Origin: Fusibacter tunisiensis
Lineage (GTDB): Bacteria; Bacillota; Clostridia; Peptostreptococcales; Acidaminobacteraceae
DNA length: 55,861 bases
Assembly: GCF_016908355.1 (NCBI RefSeq)
Contig: NZ_JAFBDT010000016.1
Span: 1-55,861 of the forward strand
Reading direction: 5' to 3'
Position numbers and translations under genes: made by a program
In this document: in pieces, positions 31,439 to 40,668 of the stretch
How positions within the stretch are numbered: the stretch's first letter is position 1
How the letters are laid out: the number at the start of each line of letters is the position of its first letter
Notes under the pieces: model-generated
What the model was told of the DNA's origin: nothing
Seen by the model: the letters and a program-made list of their open reading frames with translations, nothing else
Database searches by the model: none

Positions 31439-32150
31439 GTGTAGAACCCTCAGTTAGTCTTTCAAGCACCTCTTGGTATGTAGATTCCACATCGCCAAGA
31501 TCTCTTCTAAACCGGTCTTTGTCCATCTTCTTATGTGTCTGTGAATCCCACAATCTGCACGTGTCAGGTGAAATTTCATCTGCAAGGATTACCTCTCCAT
31601 TATAATCGCCAAATTCAAGCTTAAAATCTATAAGGTTTAGACCTTTATCCATAAAATAAGCTTTAAGGATCTCATTTACTTTTAGGGCATACGTTTTAAT
31701 AAGTGCAACCTGATCCTTTGATGCAAAATTCATAGCTGCAATATGATACTCATTGATCATAGGATCACCCAACGCATCATCTTTATAGCAAAACTCCAAA
31801 ACTGTTTCATTCATTGTATACCCTTCTTCAAGGCCAAGCCGTTTCGCCAAAGAACCAGCAGCCACATTACGCACAATGACTTCCAAAGGTAATATTTTAA
31901 CAGCTTTCACAATTTGTTCACGGTCATTAACAAGGGATTCAAAATGTGTCGGCACGCCAGAAGCTTCAACAACTTTGAACAAGAGGGCGCTCATTTTATT
32001 ATTGACGATACCCTTGTCATGAATGGACCCCTTTTTTTCACCATTAAATGCCGTTGCATCATCTTTATATTCAATCCAATATTTAGTGACATCATCCGTC
32101 TTGTAAACGCGTTTCGCTTTGCCTTCATACAACATTTCAAGCTTTTTCAT
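31431..32150 (-). CDS. purC: SAICAR synthetase
   Basis: Joins CAIR and aspartate with ATP. The 239-residue length is normal. [15 protein letters not shown] opens the protein with the nucleotide-binding loop, followed by [32 protein letters not shown] and [39 protein letters not shown]. It follows purE by nine bases. Confidence 0.96.
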   Translation of the reverse strand: MKKLEMLYEGKAKRVYKTDDVTKYWIEYKDDATAFNGEKKGSIHDKGIVNNKMSALLFKVVEASGVPTHFESLVNDREQIVKAVKILPLEVIVRNVAAGSLAKRLGLEEGYTMNETVLEFCYKDDALGDPMINEYHIAAMNFASKDQVALIKTYALKVNEILKAYFMDKGLNLIDFKLEFGDYNGEVILADEISPDTCRLWDSQTHKKMDKDRFRRDLGDVESTYQEVLERLTEGSTHA

Positions 32151-32159
32151 ATTTGCCTC

Positions 32160-32645
32160 CTAGTATCTGTCCTGAATGGACGCATCTTTAACCAGCACTT
32201 GGTCTGCCATTTTCTTTTTATAAGTGTGCAATTTATGCCGTAATTCTGGGTATTTAACAGATAAAATCTGAACAGCAAGAAGACCCGCATTTTCTGCCCC
32301 ATTAATGGCAACCGTAGCAACTGGAATTCCAGAAGGCATTTGCACAATTGAAAGCAAAGAATCAAGTCCATCCATAGTTGATGATTTAATTGGCAATCCA
32401 ATAACCGGAAGTACAGAAACACCTGCTATTACGCCCGGTAAATGTGCCGCTTTACCAGCAGCCCCAATGATTACATCTACACCATTCTCTTCAAGGCTCA
32501 TGGCGTATTCCACAGCCAAATGTGGTGTACGGTGCGCAGAAAGGACACGCGCTTCTACAGAGACGCCAAAATCCTTCAAAACATCAATACACTTTTCAAC
32601 GACAGGAAAATCAGAATCACTTCCCATAAGAATTGCTACTTTCAT
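32160..32645 (-). CDS. purE: PurE, class I (N5-CAIR mutase type)
   Basis: A 161-residue protein that forms CAIR. MGSDSDFPVVEKC, VLSAHRTPHLAVEYA and GAAGKAAHLPGVIAG are the substrate-binding motifs; the AAHLPG form points to class I, which normally works with PurK. No purK is in this operon or window. It is the first gene of the purine operon purE-C-F-M-N-H-D, expressed from a promoter at 32703-32730. SD TTTGGAGGG. Confidence 0.95.
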   Translation of the reverse strand: MKVAILMGSDSDFPVVEKCIDVLKDFGVSVEARVLSAHRTPHLAVEYAMSLEENGVDVIIGAAGKAAHLPGVIAGVSVLPVIGLPIKSSTMDGLDSLLSIVQMPSGIPVATVAINGAENAGLLAVQILSVKYPELRHKLHTYKKKMADQVLVKDASIQDRY

Positions 32646-32689
32646 ACACCCTCCAAATCACGAATAATTTTTAGACAACAAAAGAATTT

Positions 32690-32743
32690 GTTCGTTAAGT
32701 TTATGATACCATCTGTCTCTCTTCCGTCAATAGTAAATCGAAC
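32690..32743 (-). promoter_or_regulatory. Purine operon promoter with flanking CGAAC motifs
   Basis: TTGACG (32725-32730) and TATCAT (32703-32708) are 16 bases apart on the minus strand. A CGAAC sits upstream of the -35 (plus strand, 32739-32743) and a second one downstream of the -10 (minus strand, 32690-32694); both resemble halves of Bacillus PurBoxes, but their spacing does not. No purine riboswitch is seen in the 50-base leader. Confidence 0.6.
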
Positions 32744-32758
32744 TATTTTTGATAAATT

Positions 32759-33520
32759 TTATTTAATATTCATGTTTGATGGGGTCTCAACTAAGAATTT
32801 CCAGTATTTCTTAGGCATCATCTGTTTTTGTTGTCTTGGATTCAAGCGTTCGTCAATTGAAATAGCCTTAAAATATTTTTTCCACAGACTTCGATAATTC
32901 CGCTCGCGTTCGGAAAAATTGAGAATCGAAGGCATTTCAAGTGGCTTAATATAAATTGCAGTGCCATCATAAAACGCCGCAAGGCCACGTTTTACATCAT
33001 GAATCACCCAGCTTTGTGCACCGAGCCTTTCTTTAAAATGGCCCGTCAGAAGCGGAACAATATTTTGAGTGGGTTCAAAAGCCGCATAAAGAATCCCGTT
33101 TTCAAGTTCTGAAAACCTGAGAAGGCCTAAAAAAAGATGCGATTCACGTGTTACCCGATTATAAAGTTTATACATTTGAGAAATATACGGATCAGATAAG
33201 CACATAACACCCCCGGCGCCCAACTGATTCAGTCTTTTTAAATAATTGAACAAAAAAGTTCCATAATGCGTGTCTTCTGCTAAAAAAGCATACGCTAAGT
33301 GCCTAAACGCATGTTCACCAAACGCCTCTAAAATCCATTTTGTGACACGATCCACATGTTCAGCGTTCACCTGTACCACAATCGTTTCGTTTAAACACGA
33401 CATTTGATAGGTCTCTTGAAGAAGCAACCGGCTTTCATTAAGCTTCTCTTTCGCTTTAAACATGTAATAAATACCCGTCAATGCCCCTTCAAACGTCCCA
33501 TCATATAGATAATCTTTCAT
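32759..33520 (-). CDS. DUF4130 putative DNA repair protein (TIGR03915 type)
   Basis: A 253-residue protein that I recognise as the usual partner of the radical SAM protein upstream. It starts with DYLYDGTFEGALTGIYYMF and ends in RNYRSLWKKYFKAISIDERLNPRQQKQMMPKKYWKFLVE, the C-terminal pattern of DUF4130. The pair is annotated as putative DNA repair or modification, with no tested reaction known to me. The ATG at 33520 lies inside the end of the radical SAM gene behind GGTGGTGGG, so the two are translated together. Expression is probably SOS dependent through the LexA box at 34797. Confidence 0.82.
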   Translation of the reverse strand: MKDYLYDGTFEGALTGIYYMFKAKEKLNESRLLLQETYQMSCLNETIVVQVNAEHVDRVTKWILEAFGEHAFRHLAYAFLAEDTHYGTFLFNYLKRLNQLGAGGVMCLSDPYISQMYKLYNRVTRESHLFLGLLRFSELENGILYAAFEPTQNIVPLLTGHFKERLGAQSWVIHDVKRGLAAFYDGTAIYIKPLEMPSILNFSERERNYRSLWKKYFKAISIDERLNPRQQKQMMPKKYWKFLVETPSNMNIK

Positions 33521-34772
33521 GCCCACCACCAAACTGTTTTGGATAAAGGTCAAACAAATTCAACTGTGTGTTACCATCTGCTAAGAGCTGCCTTAAAAAC
33601 ATAGGATTTTCATCCACGCGTGCAAGCATCTTGCCTTTACAAGTTATAAAATATTGAGCGCGTTTGAGCACAACACCTATGCGCTTAAGGCCATCGAAAT
33701 CTAGATATGCCAATCGCCTTGCTGCCAAAATTCGTCTGGCAGAAACAGTTCCGATACCAGGTACTCTCAAAAGCGTCATTAAATCTGCCCGGTTGACGTC
33801 TATTGGAAAAAGATGCAAATTACGAAGCGCCCATTGGGCTTTCGGATCTAAGACCAGATCTAAATCAGGGGCTTCTTCATTTAACAACTCTGAAGCCTTG
33901 AATCCGTAGAATCTTAGCAGCCAGTCAGCTTGGTAAATACGATGTTCTCTCTGTAGAGAGTGTATGCCATATGGGACAACACCCTCAACACGGCCAACCG
34001 GCACATAACTGGAATAATACACACGCTTCAGCTTCATCTTCTGGTAAAAAGCTTCTGAAATTCTCAAAATCATATAGTCCGGTTCAGGGGTCGCACCGAC
34101 AATCAATTGAGTTGTTTGACCTGCTGGTACAAATAATTTTGCTTTCTTAAATTTCTTTGCATCCACTCTATACGAGGCCATTTCTTCACGAATCAATTTC
34201 ATAGGCTCAATAATTTGCGCCCGATCTTTTTCAGGGGCTAAAAGCCTCAAACTCTGACTTGTTGGCAACTCAATATTTAGACTCATTCGATCCACATAGA
34301 GCCCAGCCTCCCTGATAAGCTTTGCATCTGCACCAGGAATTCCCTTCAAATGAATATAGCCATTGAAATTTTCACGCACCCTCAACGTTTTAACAACTTG
34401 AATCAATTGCTCCATTGTATAGTCTGGAGATCTTAAGACCCCCGAACTTAAAAACAGTCCCTCTATGTAATTGCGTCTATAAAACTGAATCACAAGATCT
34501 ACCAATTCATCTGGTGTAAAAGAGACACGCTTAATTGAGTCGTTGGAGTTTCTATTGATACAGTATCCACAATCGTACATACAGGCATTTGTAAATAGAA
34601 TTTTTAATAAAGAAATGCACCGTCCATCATCTGCAAAACTGTGACAAATTCCAGGCGCAGATGCATTCCCAATACCGTTATAAGTTGCAGACCTATTGCT
34701 ACCACTAGATGAGCACGATACATCATATTTTGCAGAATCAGCCAAAATGGTTAATTTTTCAAGTGTTGTCAT
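33501..34772 (-). CDS. Putative DNA modification/repair radical SAM protein (TIGR03916 type)
   Basis: The 423-residue protein has the radical SAM cluster motif CMYDCGYC (Cx3Cx2C) near residue 65-72, an N-terminal YDVSCSSSGSNRS, and a C-terminal helix-hairpin-helix (LLRVPGIGTVSARRILAARRL) that suggests binding to DNA. The combination is typical of the TIGR03916 family, whose product is unknown. Start 34772 is chosen because AAGGGGG lies just before it; the longer frame would run through the promoter and LexA box. It forms an operon with the DUF4130 gene. Confidence 0.88.
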   Translation of the reverse strand: MTTLEKLTILADSAKYDVSCSSSGSNRSATYNGIGNASAPGICHSFADDGRCISLLKILFTNACMYDCGYCINRNSNDSIKRVSFTPDELVDLVIQFYRRNYIEGLFLSSGVLRSPDYTMEQLIQVVKTLRVRENFNGYIHLKGIPGADAKLIREAGLYVDRMSLNIELPTSQSLRLLAPEKDRAQIIEPMKLIREEMASYRVDAKKFKKAKLFVPAGQTTQLIVGATPEPDYMILRISEAFYQKMKLKRVYYSSYVPVGRVEGVVPYGIHSLQREHRIYQADWLLRFYGFKASELLNEEAPDLDLVLDPKAQWALRNLHLFPIDVNRADLMTLLRVPGIGTVSARRILAARRLAYLDFDGLKRIGVVLKRAQYFITCKGKMLARVDENPMFLRQLLADGNTQLNLFDLYPKQFGGGHERLSI

Positions 34773-34796
34773 GGGGTCCCCCTTATTCTTAAAACA

Positions 34797-34808
34797 GAAC
34801 ATGTGTTC
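34797..34808 (-). promoter_or_regulatory. LexA (DinR-type) SOS box
   Basis: GAACATGTGTTC is a perfect GAAC-N4-GTTC Gram-positive LexA site. It lies just downstream of the -10, within a longer inverted repeat with 16-base arms (34785-34800 and 34805-34820). Binding would block the start of the radical SAM/DUF4130 transcript. Confidence 0.85.
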
Positions 34809-34815
34809 TGTTTTA

Positions 34816-34844
34816 AGAATACACCTTTTCCACAAAAAAGTAAA
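34816..34844 (-). promoter_or_regulatory. Promoter of the radical SAM/DUF4130 operon
   Basis: TTTACT (34839-34844) and TATTCT (34816-34821) are 17 bases apart on the minus strand, placing the start within the LexA box. Confidence 0.7.
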
Positions 34845-34845
34845 G

Positions 34846-34892
34846 AAAATCCCACTTTTCACATCCAATACGGGTATGAAAAATGGGATTTT
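34846..34892 (-). terminator. Terminator behind the SleB-like gene
   Basis: AAAATCCCA and TGGGATTTT, with TTTTC/GAAAA further in, form a long hairpin that ends the minus-strand transcript of the SleB-like gene; the downstream sequence is T rich. It separates that gene from the SOS operon. Confidence 0.75.
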
Positions 34893-34900
34893 ATGATACT

Positions 34901-35722
34901 CTAACGGTAGAAATAATCACCTTCAATATTCTTTATGAAATCTGAGTCGCTTTTCCAACTAAAAGGGATATAGTTGAAATAAAGTGCTTCCTCTATAACC
35001 ACTTCACCTTCAAAGGCTCTAAGAGCCGCTTCAAAACTTTCTGGTTTTGGCTCAAGGGTGTTAAAACTGCTATAGTAAGCTGGTGGAAATTGGCCTTTTT
35101 GAAAAATAACACCTTCTACAGTATTTGGAAAACCAGTATGTTCTACACGATTAAGCACGACATTGGCAACCGCAGTCTTTTTTAAAATAGAACCATCGCG
35201 GGCCTCTAAATCCACAAGTCTGGCCAACATCAAAAGCTCTTCGTCCGTATACGCATACCTCAGCGAGACTGGCATTTCATCCAATTGCTCTGGCATCAAA
35301 ACCAATGTTTCGCCATCAAGGGTCGCAATTTTTAACGCTTCATCATAAACATAGTCAAAGTCATAAACAGCCGCTAAATATGACATCGGTACAAACAGCC
35401 TTCCTTCTAAAGTAACCGTTTCCGTCTCCATTTTCACAAGACCTGTATCCGTCACAACTGCAGATGACCCAATCTCGAACACATAATTTCGACCCATGTG
35501 CTTCAAATAAGCTGCTTGAGCCACATCACTCCATGTAACTTGTGCCCCATACATTTCAGCAAAGGCCACAAGACCACCATATACCGTCTCTCCATCTTGC
35601 CAGACCAAACGCTCATCTACAACACTTTGATCTTGATAAGCAATTAGTATATCCTCTGCAAAAACGACATTAACAGATAAAATCAAGATAACAATAAACA
35701 CAATCCATTTTTTCAAATGCAT
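34901..35722 (-). CDS. SleB/CwlJ-type cell wall hydrolase with copper-amine-oxidase-N-like domain
   Basis: A 273-residue exported protein. The signal peptide is residues 1-22 (LKKWIVFIVILILSVNVVFA). A copper amine oxidase N-terminal-like domain spans about 45-145 (GRLFVPMSYLAAVYDFDY). The Hydrolase_2 domain of spore cortex-lytic enzymes follows (about 155-273): DEELLMLARLVDLEARDGS with the catalytic glutamate, KTAVANVVLNRV and GQFPPAYYS. Such enzymes act as muramidases on spore cortex or vegetative wall. The YcgB-like partners of SleB are absent, so a role in germination is only possible. SD AAGGAGG. Confidence 0.87.
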   Translation of the reverse strand: MHLKKWIVFIVILILSVNVVFAEDILIAYQDQSVVDERLVWQDGETVYGGLVAFAEMYGAQVTWSDVAQAAYLKHMGRNYVFEIGSSAVVTDTGLVKMETETVTLEGRLFVPMSYLAAVYDFDYVYDEALKIATLDGETLVLMPEQLDEMPVSLRYAYTDEELLMLARLVDLEARDGSILKKTAVANVVLNRVEHTGFPNTVEGVIFQKGQFPPAYYSSFNTLEPKPESFEAALRAFEGEVVIEEALYFNYIPFSWKSDSDFIKNIEGDYFYR

Positions 35723-35781
35723 ATAATCCTCCTTAATAAACTATTTGTGTATTCTACCACAAAAGTCTAGTAATTTGAAGA

Positions 35782-38700
35782 TTATTTATAATACTGTACC
35801 CCAGATGTAAAGAGGTTGAAATATTTCTCTCCAGAAATATTTTTATACAAATGGTCTCCCATTCGTTCAACGTGGCCCATTTTGCCTAGAATTCTACCAT
35901 CTGCAGACGTTAATCCTTCAATTGCTTCAACAGATCCATTTAAATTGTAAGCCCCATCATACGTCGGCCTTCCAGAGGCATCAACATATTGGGTTGCAAT
36001 TTGACCTTTATGGGCCATGGCTTCAATAGCATCCACATTTGCGTAAAACCTGCCTTCGCCATGGGAAAAAGCCGTTTTAAAAACATCGCCCACTTGAACA
36101 CCACTAAACCAAGGTGACATGACAGAAGAAACGCGTACATTTCCCATTTTTGCCACGTGACGACCAATTTTATTAAAGGTTAATGTTGGCGCATCCGGTT
36201 CCAAAGAACGTATCTCGCCATAAGGCAAAAGACCTGTTTTCACAAGCGCTTGAAATCCATTACAAATGCCTAAAATTAAGCCATCCCGAGACTGCAATAG
36301 ACGCATAACCGATTCTGCTACCTTGGGATTTCTTAAAACAGATGCCATAAACTTACCCGATCCTTCAGGCTCATCGCCAGCACTAAAACCACCTGGAAGC
36401 GCTAAAATTTCACTTTGATCCAAAAGTTTAGAAAGCGCCTCAATTGAATCCATCAAATCAGATTGCGTACGATTTCTAAACACAAAAGTTTCTACTTTTG
36501 CGCCTGCTTTTTCAAACGCCTTTGCAGTATCGTATTCACAATTCGTTCCCGGAAAAACAGGCACCAAAACACGTGGTTTTGCTATAGAAATTGAAGGCTT
36601 GTGCTGGCTTCTTTTTTTATACTCAAATGCTTTCGCATATCCCTCACCTTCATGAACAGTTGGAAAAATAGGTTTCAGCGGTTTTTCCCAAGTCTCAATT
36701 AAATTACGTATCGCATAACGCTTATCTTCAAATCCAATCGAGGCTTTTTCTATGGTTTTTCCAATTTCAAAACACCAAGCCATCTCTTCAAAAATCGCTT
36801 CTTTGCCACTTGCAAGTTCAAAAACAATGCTGCCATAAGCTTCTTCTTTAAGCATGGCTTCAAATTTCGAATTAAAGTCCACACCAATTTCATTTCCAAA
36901 TGCCATCTTTGTCACAGCAACTAAAGCGCCGCCTTTGCCAACCGCATAAGCAGATAAAATATCCCCCGCCGCAATTGCTTTATGAATTTTTGAGTAGCCA
37001 TATAAGAGACTATCAAATTCAAGCAAATCATCCGTCAACCGCTTTGCATACCACATATATACTTTTGACCCAGATTTCTTAAGTTCAGGCGTTATCACAC
37101 AATCTGCTTGATTGGTTGAAACCGCAAACGATATCAAGGTTGGTGGCACTCCCAAATCCTTAAAAGAGCCTGACATGGAATCTTTTCCGCCAATTGCAGC
37201 TATCCCAAAAGCACTTTGCGCATGACTCGCGCCTAACAGTGCCGCGAAGGGTTTGCCCCACTTTTTAGGATCAGCCCCCAAACGTTCAAAATACTCTTGG
37301 AGCGACACTCTAATTTTCTTATAACTGGCACCAGATGCAACCAGTTTGGCCACAGATTCAACCACAGCATAATACCCCCCATGGAAAGGAGACCATTTCC
37401 CAATTTCAGGATTAAACCCATAACTCATCATAGAAACGGTATCTGTTTCACCATGAAGCACGGGGATTTTTGACACCATCGTCTGAATAGGTGTCGATTC
37501 TGTTACACCCCCAAAAGGCATCAACACCGTTCCAGCCCCAATTGTATTGTCAAAACGTTCAACCAATCCTCTTTGAGAGCAAATATTCAAGTCTTCTAGC
37601 ATTTCAGGCAAATCTCGTTCTCTTTGCGGTTCAAAAAAGGTTTTTGTTTGCGGGGATACAACTGTTACTTTCATTTCACCACGAACACCATTGGTGTCTA
37701 AAAAAGCTCTTGAGAGATTTAAAACTTCCTGTCCCTTATAAACCATAATCAAATGTCCAGAGTCTGTAACCTTTGCCACCACAGAAGCCTCTAAATTTTC
37801 ATCATGACAAAACCCAATAAAGGCATTGACATCTTGAGGCGCCACAACCACAGCCATACGTTCTTGTGATTCAGATATTGCAATTTCGGTCCCATCAAGC
37901 CCCTCATATTTTTTCACAACTGCATCGAGGTTAATTTCCAGAGAATCTGCCAACTCTCCAATAGCAACCGAAACGCCTCCAGCCCCAAAATCATTACATT
38001 TTTTTATGAGCCGTGTCACATTTGAATTCCGAAACAAACGCTGAATCTTACGCTCTTCTGGTGGATTGCCTTTTTGAACCTCTGCACCACAAGTCATCAA
38101 ACTATCCTCATCATGCGACTTTGACGATCCTGTTGCACCACCAATACCATCTCTCCCAGTTGCGCCACCCACTAAGATCACAACATCTCCAGAAACAGGA
38201 CACGCCCGAACAACATTTGTATAAGGTGCAGCGCCAATGACAGCACCTACTTCCATACGCTTAGCAACGTATCCCGGATCATATACTTCAGAAACAAGCC
38301 CTGTAGAAAGTCCAATTTGGTTGCCATAAGCACTAAATCCTGCCGCTGCTTTTTGTGTAATCACCTTTTGTGGCAACTTGCCATCTAGCGTTTCTGATAT
38401 GGGCTGACGCGGATCGGCTGAACCTGAAACGCGCATACTTTGATACACGTAACTGCGACCAGAAAGTGGATCTCTAATTGCACCACCAAGACATGTTGCA
38501 GCACCCCCAAATGGCTCTATTTCTGTTGGATGATTGTGGGTTTCATTTTTAAACATCAAAAGCCAAGGCTCTTTTTCACCATTCACTGAAACATCTATTT
38601 TTATACTACACGCATTGATCTCATCAGACACATCTAAATCTTCGAGCCCACCACTCAATCTCAATGCCTTCATATTAATAGTTGCCAAATCCATTAGAGT

Positions 38701-39498
38701 TACAGCACGATCCTTAAGCGGGTAGACAAAATCTCTAAGGCCAATATAGTGGTCATAAGCTTCCACCATAGCCCTTTTATAAGGCCCATTTTCAAAAGTC
38801 ACATCGGTAAGCAAAGTCATAAACGTTGTGTGCCTGCAGTGATCAGACCAATACGTATCAATAACCTTAATTTCAGTCATTGTAGGATTTCTTTTCTCTT
38901 TAGCAAAGGTCTTTTGGATGAGTTTGAGATCTTCAAGGGTCATCGCCAACCCCAAGTCTTGCCTAAAAGTATCCAGCGTCTCAAAATCCCAGTCCACAAA
39001 CCCTTCAACCACCGGAACAAAACCAGGTGCATCGAGTTTCAAATCCAAAGCGTTTGGCTTTTCAATTGGAACCTCATAACTCTCCACCGGATTAATTAAA
39101 TAGGCCTTAATCCTATCCAAATCAAAATCCGAAACCCCTTCCACAACATATATTTTTGAGGAAATAATTTGAGGTTTTTCACCCAAGGTTACAATTTGAA
39201 TACATTGTGCAGCCGAATCAGCTCTTTGGTCATATTGTCCCGGCAAATAGGAAACTCTAAAAATTTGCTTCCCTTCTAATTCATCTTCAGATAAAACACG
39301 GTCTACATTCGGTTCGGATAAAACAACTTGCTTAACCTCCGAAAGTTGTTCATCTGAAACACCTTCGAAATCATAGCAATTAATAATTCGAATTGACACT
39401 TCTGACTCTAGCGCCAATGTTTGATGCAGTTCCTTGGCAAGATGTTCTGCCTCAACTGCAAACGCTTTCTTTTTTTCAACAAGCACACGCTCCACCAT
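35782..39498 (-). CDS. purL: Phosphoribosylformylglycinamidine synthase, single chain
   Basis: FGAR amidotransferase, step 4 of IMP synthesis, here as one 1238-residue chain that includes the glutaminase. The N-terminal PurS-like region is followed by the linker (SDHCRHTTF), two PurM-like halves (FKNETHNHPTEIEPFGGAATCLGG; FGAGGVSVAIGELADS; GGKDSMSGSF) and a class I glutaminase (VLVPVFPGTNCEYDTAKAF; ALPGGFSAGDEPEGSGKF; GICNGFQALVKTGLLP with the nucleophilic cysteine; FSHGEGRF). The ATG at 39498 is preferred to a TTG four codons earlier because GGAGG precedes it. It stands apart from purECFMNHD, with its own promoter. Confidence 0.96.
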   Translation of the reverse strand: MVERVLVEKKKAFAVEAEHLAKELHQTLALESEVSIRIINCYDFEGVSDEQLSEVKQVVLSEPNVDRVLSEDELEGKQIFRVSYLPGQYDQRADSAAQCIQIVTLGEKPQIISSKIYVVEGVSDFDLDRIKAYLINPVESYEVPIEKPNALDLKLDAPGFVPVVEGFVDWDFETLDTFRQDLGLAMTLEDLKLIQKTFAKEKRNPTMTEIKVIDTYWSDHCRHTTFMTLLTDVTFENGPYKRAMVEAYDHYIGLRDFVYPLKDRAVTLMDLATINMKALRLSGGLEDLDVSDEINACSIKIDVSVNGEKEPWLLMFKNETHNHPTEIEPFGGAATCLGGAIRDPLSGRSYVYQSMRVSGSADPRQPISETLDGKLPQKVITQKAAAGFSAYGNQIGLSTGLVSEVYDPGYVAKRMEVGAVIGAAPYTNVVRACPVSGDVVILVGGATGRDGIGGATGSSKSHDEDSLMTCGAEVQKGNPPEERKIQRLFRNSNVTRLIKKCNDFGAGGVSVAIGELADSLEINLDAVVKKYEGLDGTEIAISESQERMAVVVAPQDVNAFIGFCHDENLEASVVAKVTDSGHLIMVYKGQEVLNLSRAFLDTNGVRGEMKVTVVSPQTKTFFEPQRERDLPEMLEDLNICSQRGLVERFDNTIGAGTVLMPFGGVTESTPIQTMVSKIPVLHGETDTVSMMSYGFNPEIGKWSPFHGGYYAVVESVAKLVASGASYKKIRVSLQEYFERLGADPKKWGKPFAALLGASHAQSAFGIAAIGGKDSMSGSFKDLGVPPTLISFAVSTNQADCVITPELKKSGSKVYMWYAKRLTDDLLEFDSLLYGYSKIHKAIAAGDILSAYAVGKGGALVAVTKMAFGNEIGVDFNSKFEAMLKEEAYGSIVFELASGKEAIFEEMAWCFEIGKTIEKASIGFEDKRYAIRNLIETWEKPLKPIFPTVHEGEGYAKAFEYKKRSQHKPSISIAKPRVLVPVFPGTNCEYDTAKAFEKAGAKVETFVFRNRTQSDLMDSIEALSKLLDQSEILALPGGFSAGDEPEGSGKFMASVLRNPKVAESVMRLLQSRDGLILGICNGFQALVKTGLLPYGEIRSLEPDAPTLTFNKIGRHVAKMGNVRVSSVMSPWFSGVQVGDVFKTAFSHGEGRFYANVDAIEAMAHKGQIATQYVDASGRPTYDGAYNLNGSVEAIEGLTSADGRILGKMGHVERMGDHLYKNISGEKYFNLFTSGVQYYK

Positions 39499-39529
39499 AT
39501 TTGCCTCCAAATCGATTTCTATTACCTAC

Positions 39530-39578
39530 AATATACCACAGAGTCGAACAAAATTAAAATTATTATAATTAATGTTCG
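39530..39578 (-). promoter_or_regulatory. purL promoter region with inverted CGAACA repeat
   Basis: The -10 is TATATT (39530-39535, minus strand) and a weak -35 (TTTAAT) lies at 39553-39558. CGAACA (39545-39550, plus strand) and its inverted copy TGTTCG (39573-39578) flank the -35. The CGAAC core resembles PurBoxes and is shared with the purE promoter, but that assignment is tentative. Confidence 0.45.
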
Positions 39579-39733
39579 TTATAATGTGGGCTAATATAAA
39601 ATTCTTGTGTCAAATTTTCATTAATCCTGTTTAACATCTTTTTATACTGGTATAATCTTATTAGCACAGCTAATTATTTCATACAAAATAATCAGAGGGG
39701 TTAATTTCATCCCCCAGCATCAAGGAGCTTGTT

Positions 39734-40657
39734 ATGCAGACTGAAACCAATAAACAGCATACATCCATCAACTTTGAACTTTACAAATTTTTCTATCACA
39801 GCGCTCACGACCTTAATTTTTCAAAAGCTGCAAATACCCTACACGTCACTCAATCAGCCGTGAGTCAAGCCATCAAATCCTTAGAAACTCAATTGGGGGT
39901 GAATCTTTTTTTTAGGCAGGGTCGAAATATAAAACTCACTTTTGAAGGCGAAGTTTTGTATAAACATATTGAAAAAGCCTACAATTTTATCCGATCCGCT
40001 GAAAATGCGATTCACAGCATCAAATCACTGGATGAAGGCACAATTTTTATCGGTGCAAGTGATACCATAACGCGTTATTATTTGATTCCTAAAATTAAAA
40101 TGTTTCATGCCTTATATCCAAAAGTACGTATATCCATCAGCAACAGGCCTTCTCCAAAATCTGTTGAACGCCTCAAAAACGGTGAAATCGATATTGCAGT
40201 GATCAATACCAACCCCAAGTGCTCTTATGAAGGTTTAAGTGTTTCACCATTTTCATCTATTGAAAATCTTTTTATCTGCAGTGGTTTTAGAAAGGACATT
40301 TATTCAAGAACACACACTTTAAAAGAATTGACCCAATATCCCATAATATGTCTAGAAGAAAATTCAACGACCCGCCGTGTTCTAAATGCGTATTATGCAG
40401 ACCATAAATTAGAACTGGAGCCTGCTTTTGAATTTGGGTCACTTGACGTTATTTTAGAATCTGTAAAAGCGGATATGGGCATTGGATTTGTAACACAAAA
40501 CATTGCAGAGCTCGCTTTAAAAAAAGAAAGTGTGTGTCGAATCCCAGTGGTCGAATCAATTCCCGCCATCACTGTCAGTGTTTTGACAAACACCAGCAAG
40601 CCACTCTCTTTGGCGGCACAGAAATTTTTAGATTTACTTATTGCTAAGCACGATTAA
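39734..40657 (+). CDS. LysR family transcriptional regulator
   Basis: The 307-residue protein has the N-terminal winged helix-turn-helix (FYHSAHDLNFSKAANTLHVTQSAVSQAIKSLETQLGVNLFFRQGR) and a periplasmic-binding-like effector domain from residue 95 on (GTIFIGASDTITRYYLIPKI; DIGIGFVTQNIAELA). The effector is unknown. It lies 11 bases upstream of glgB in the same direction and is probably transcribed with the glycogen genes. A LysR regulator in front of a glg operon is uncommon. SD AAGGAG. A TATAAT at about 39650 is a possible promoter; the 39590-39650 stretch shows nothing else. Confidence 0.9.
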   Translation: MQTETNKQHTSINFELYKFFYHSAHDLNFSKAANTLHVTQSAVSQAIKSLETQLGVNLFFRQGRNIKLTFEGEVLYKHIEKAYNFIRSAENAIHSIKSLDEGTIFIGASDTITRYYLIPKIKMFHALYPKVRISISNRPSPKSVERLKNGEIDIAVINTNPKCSYEGLSVSPFSSIENLFICSGFRKDIYSRTHTLKELTQYPIICLEENSTTRRVLNAYYADHKLELEPAFEFGSLDVILESVKADMGIGFVTQNIAELALKKESVCRIPVVESIPAITVSVLTNTSKPLSLAAQKFLDLLIAKHD

Positions 40658-40668
40658 AGGAGGTTCCC

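Noticed and set aside
32646-32760. Purine or PRPP riboswitch in front of purE
   Set aside because: The leader from the predicted start to the ATG is only about 50 bases and lacks the conserved aptamer blocks.
39573-39578. LexA box at purL because of the CGAACA...TGTTCG inverted pair
   Set aside because: The half sites are 22 bases apart; a LexA site needs GAAC-N4-GTTC.
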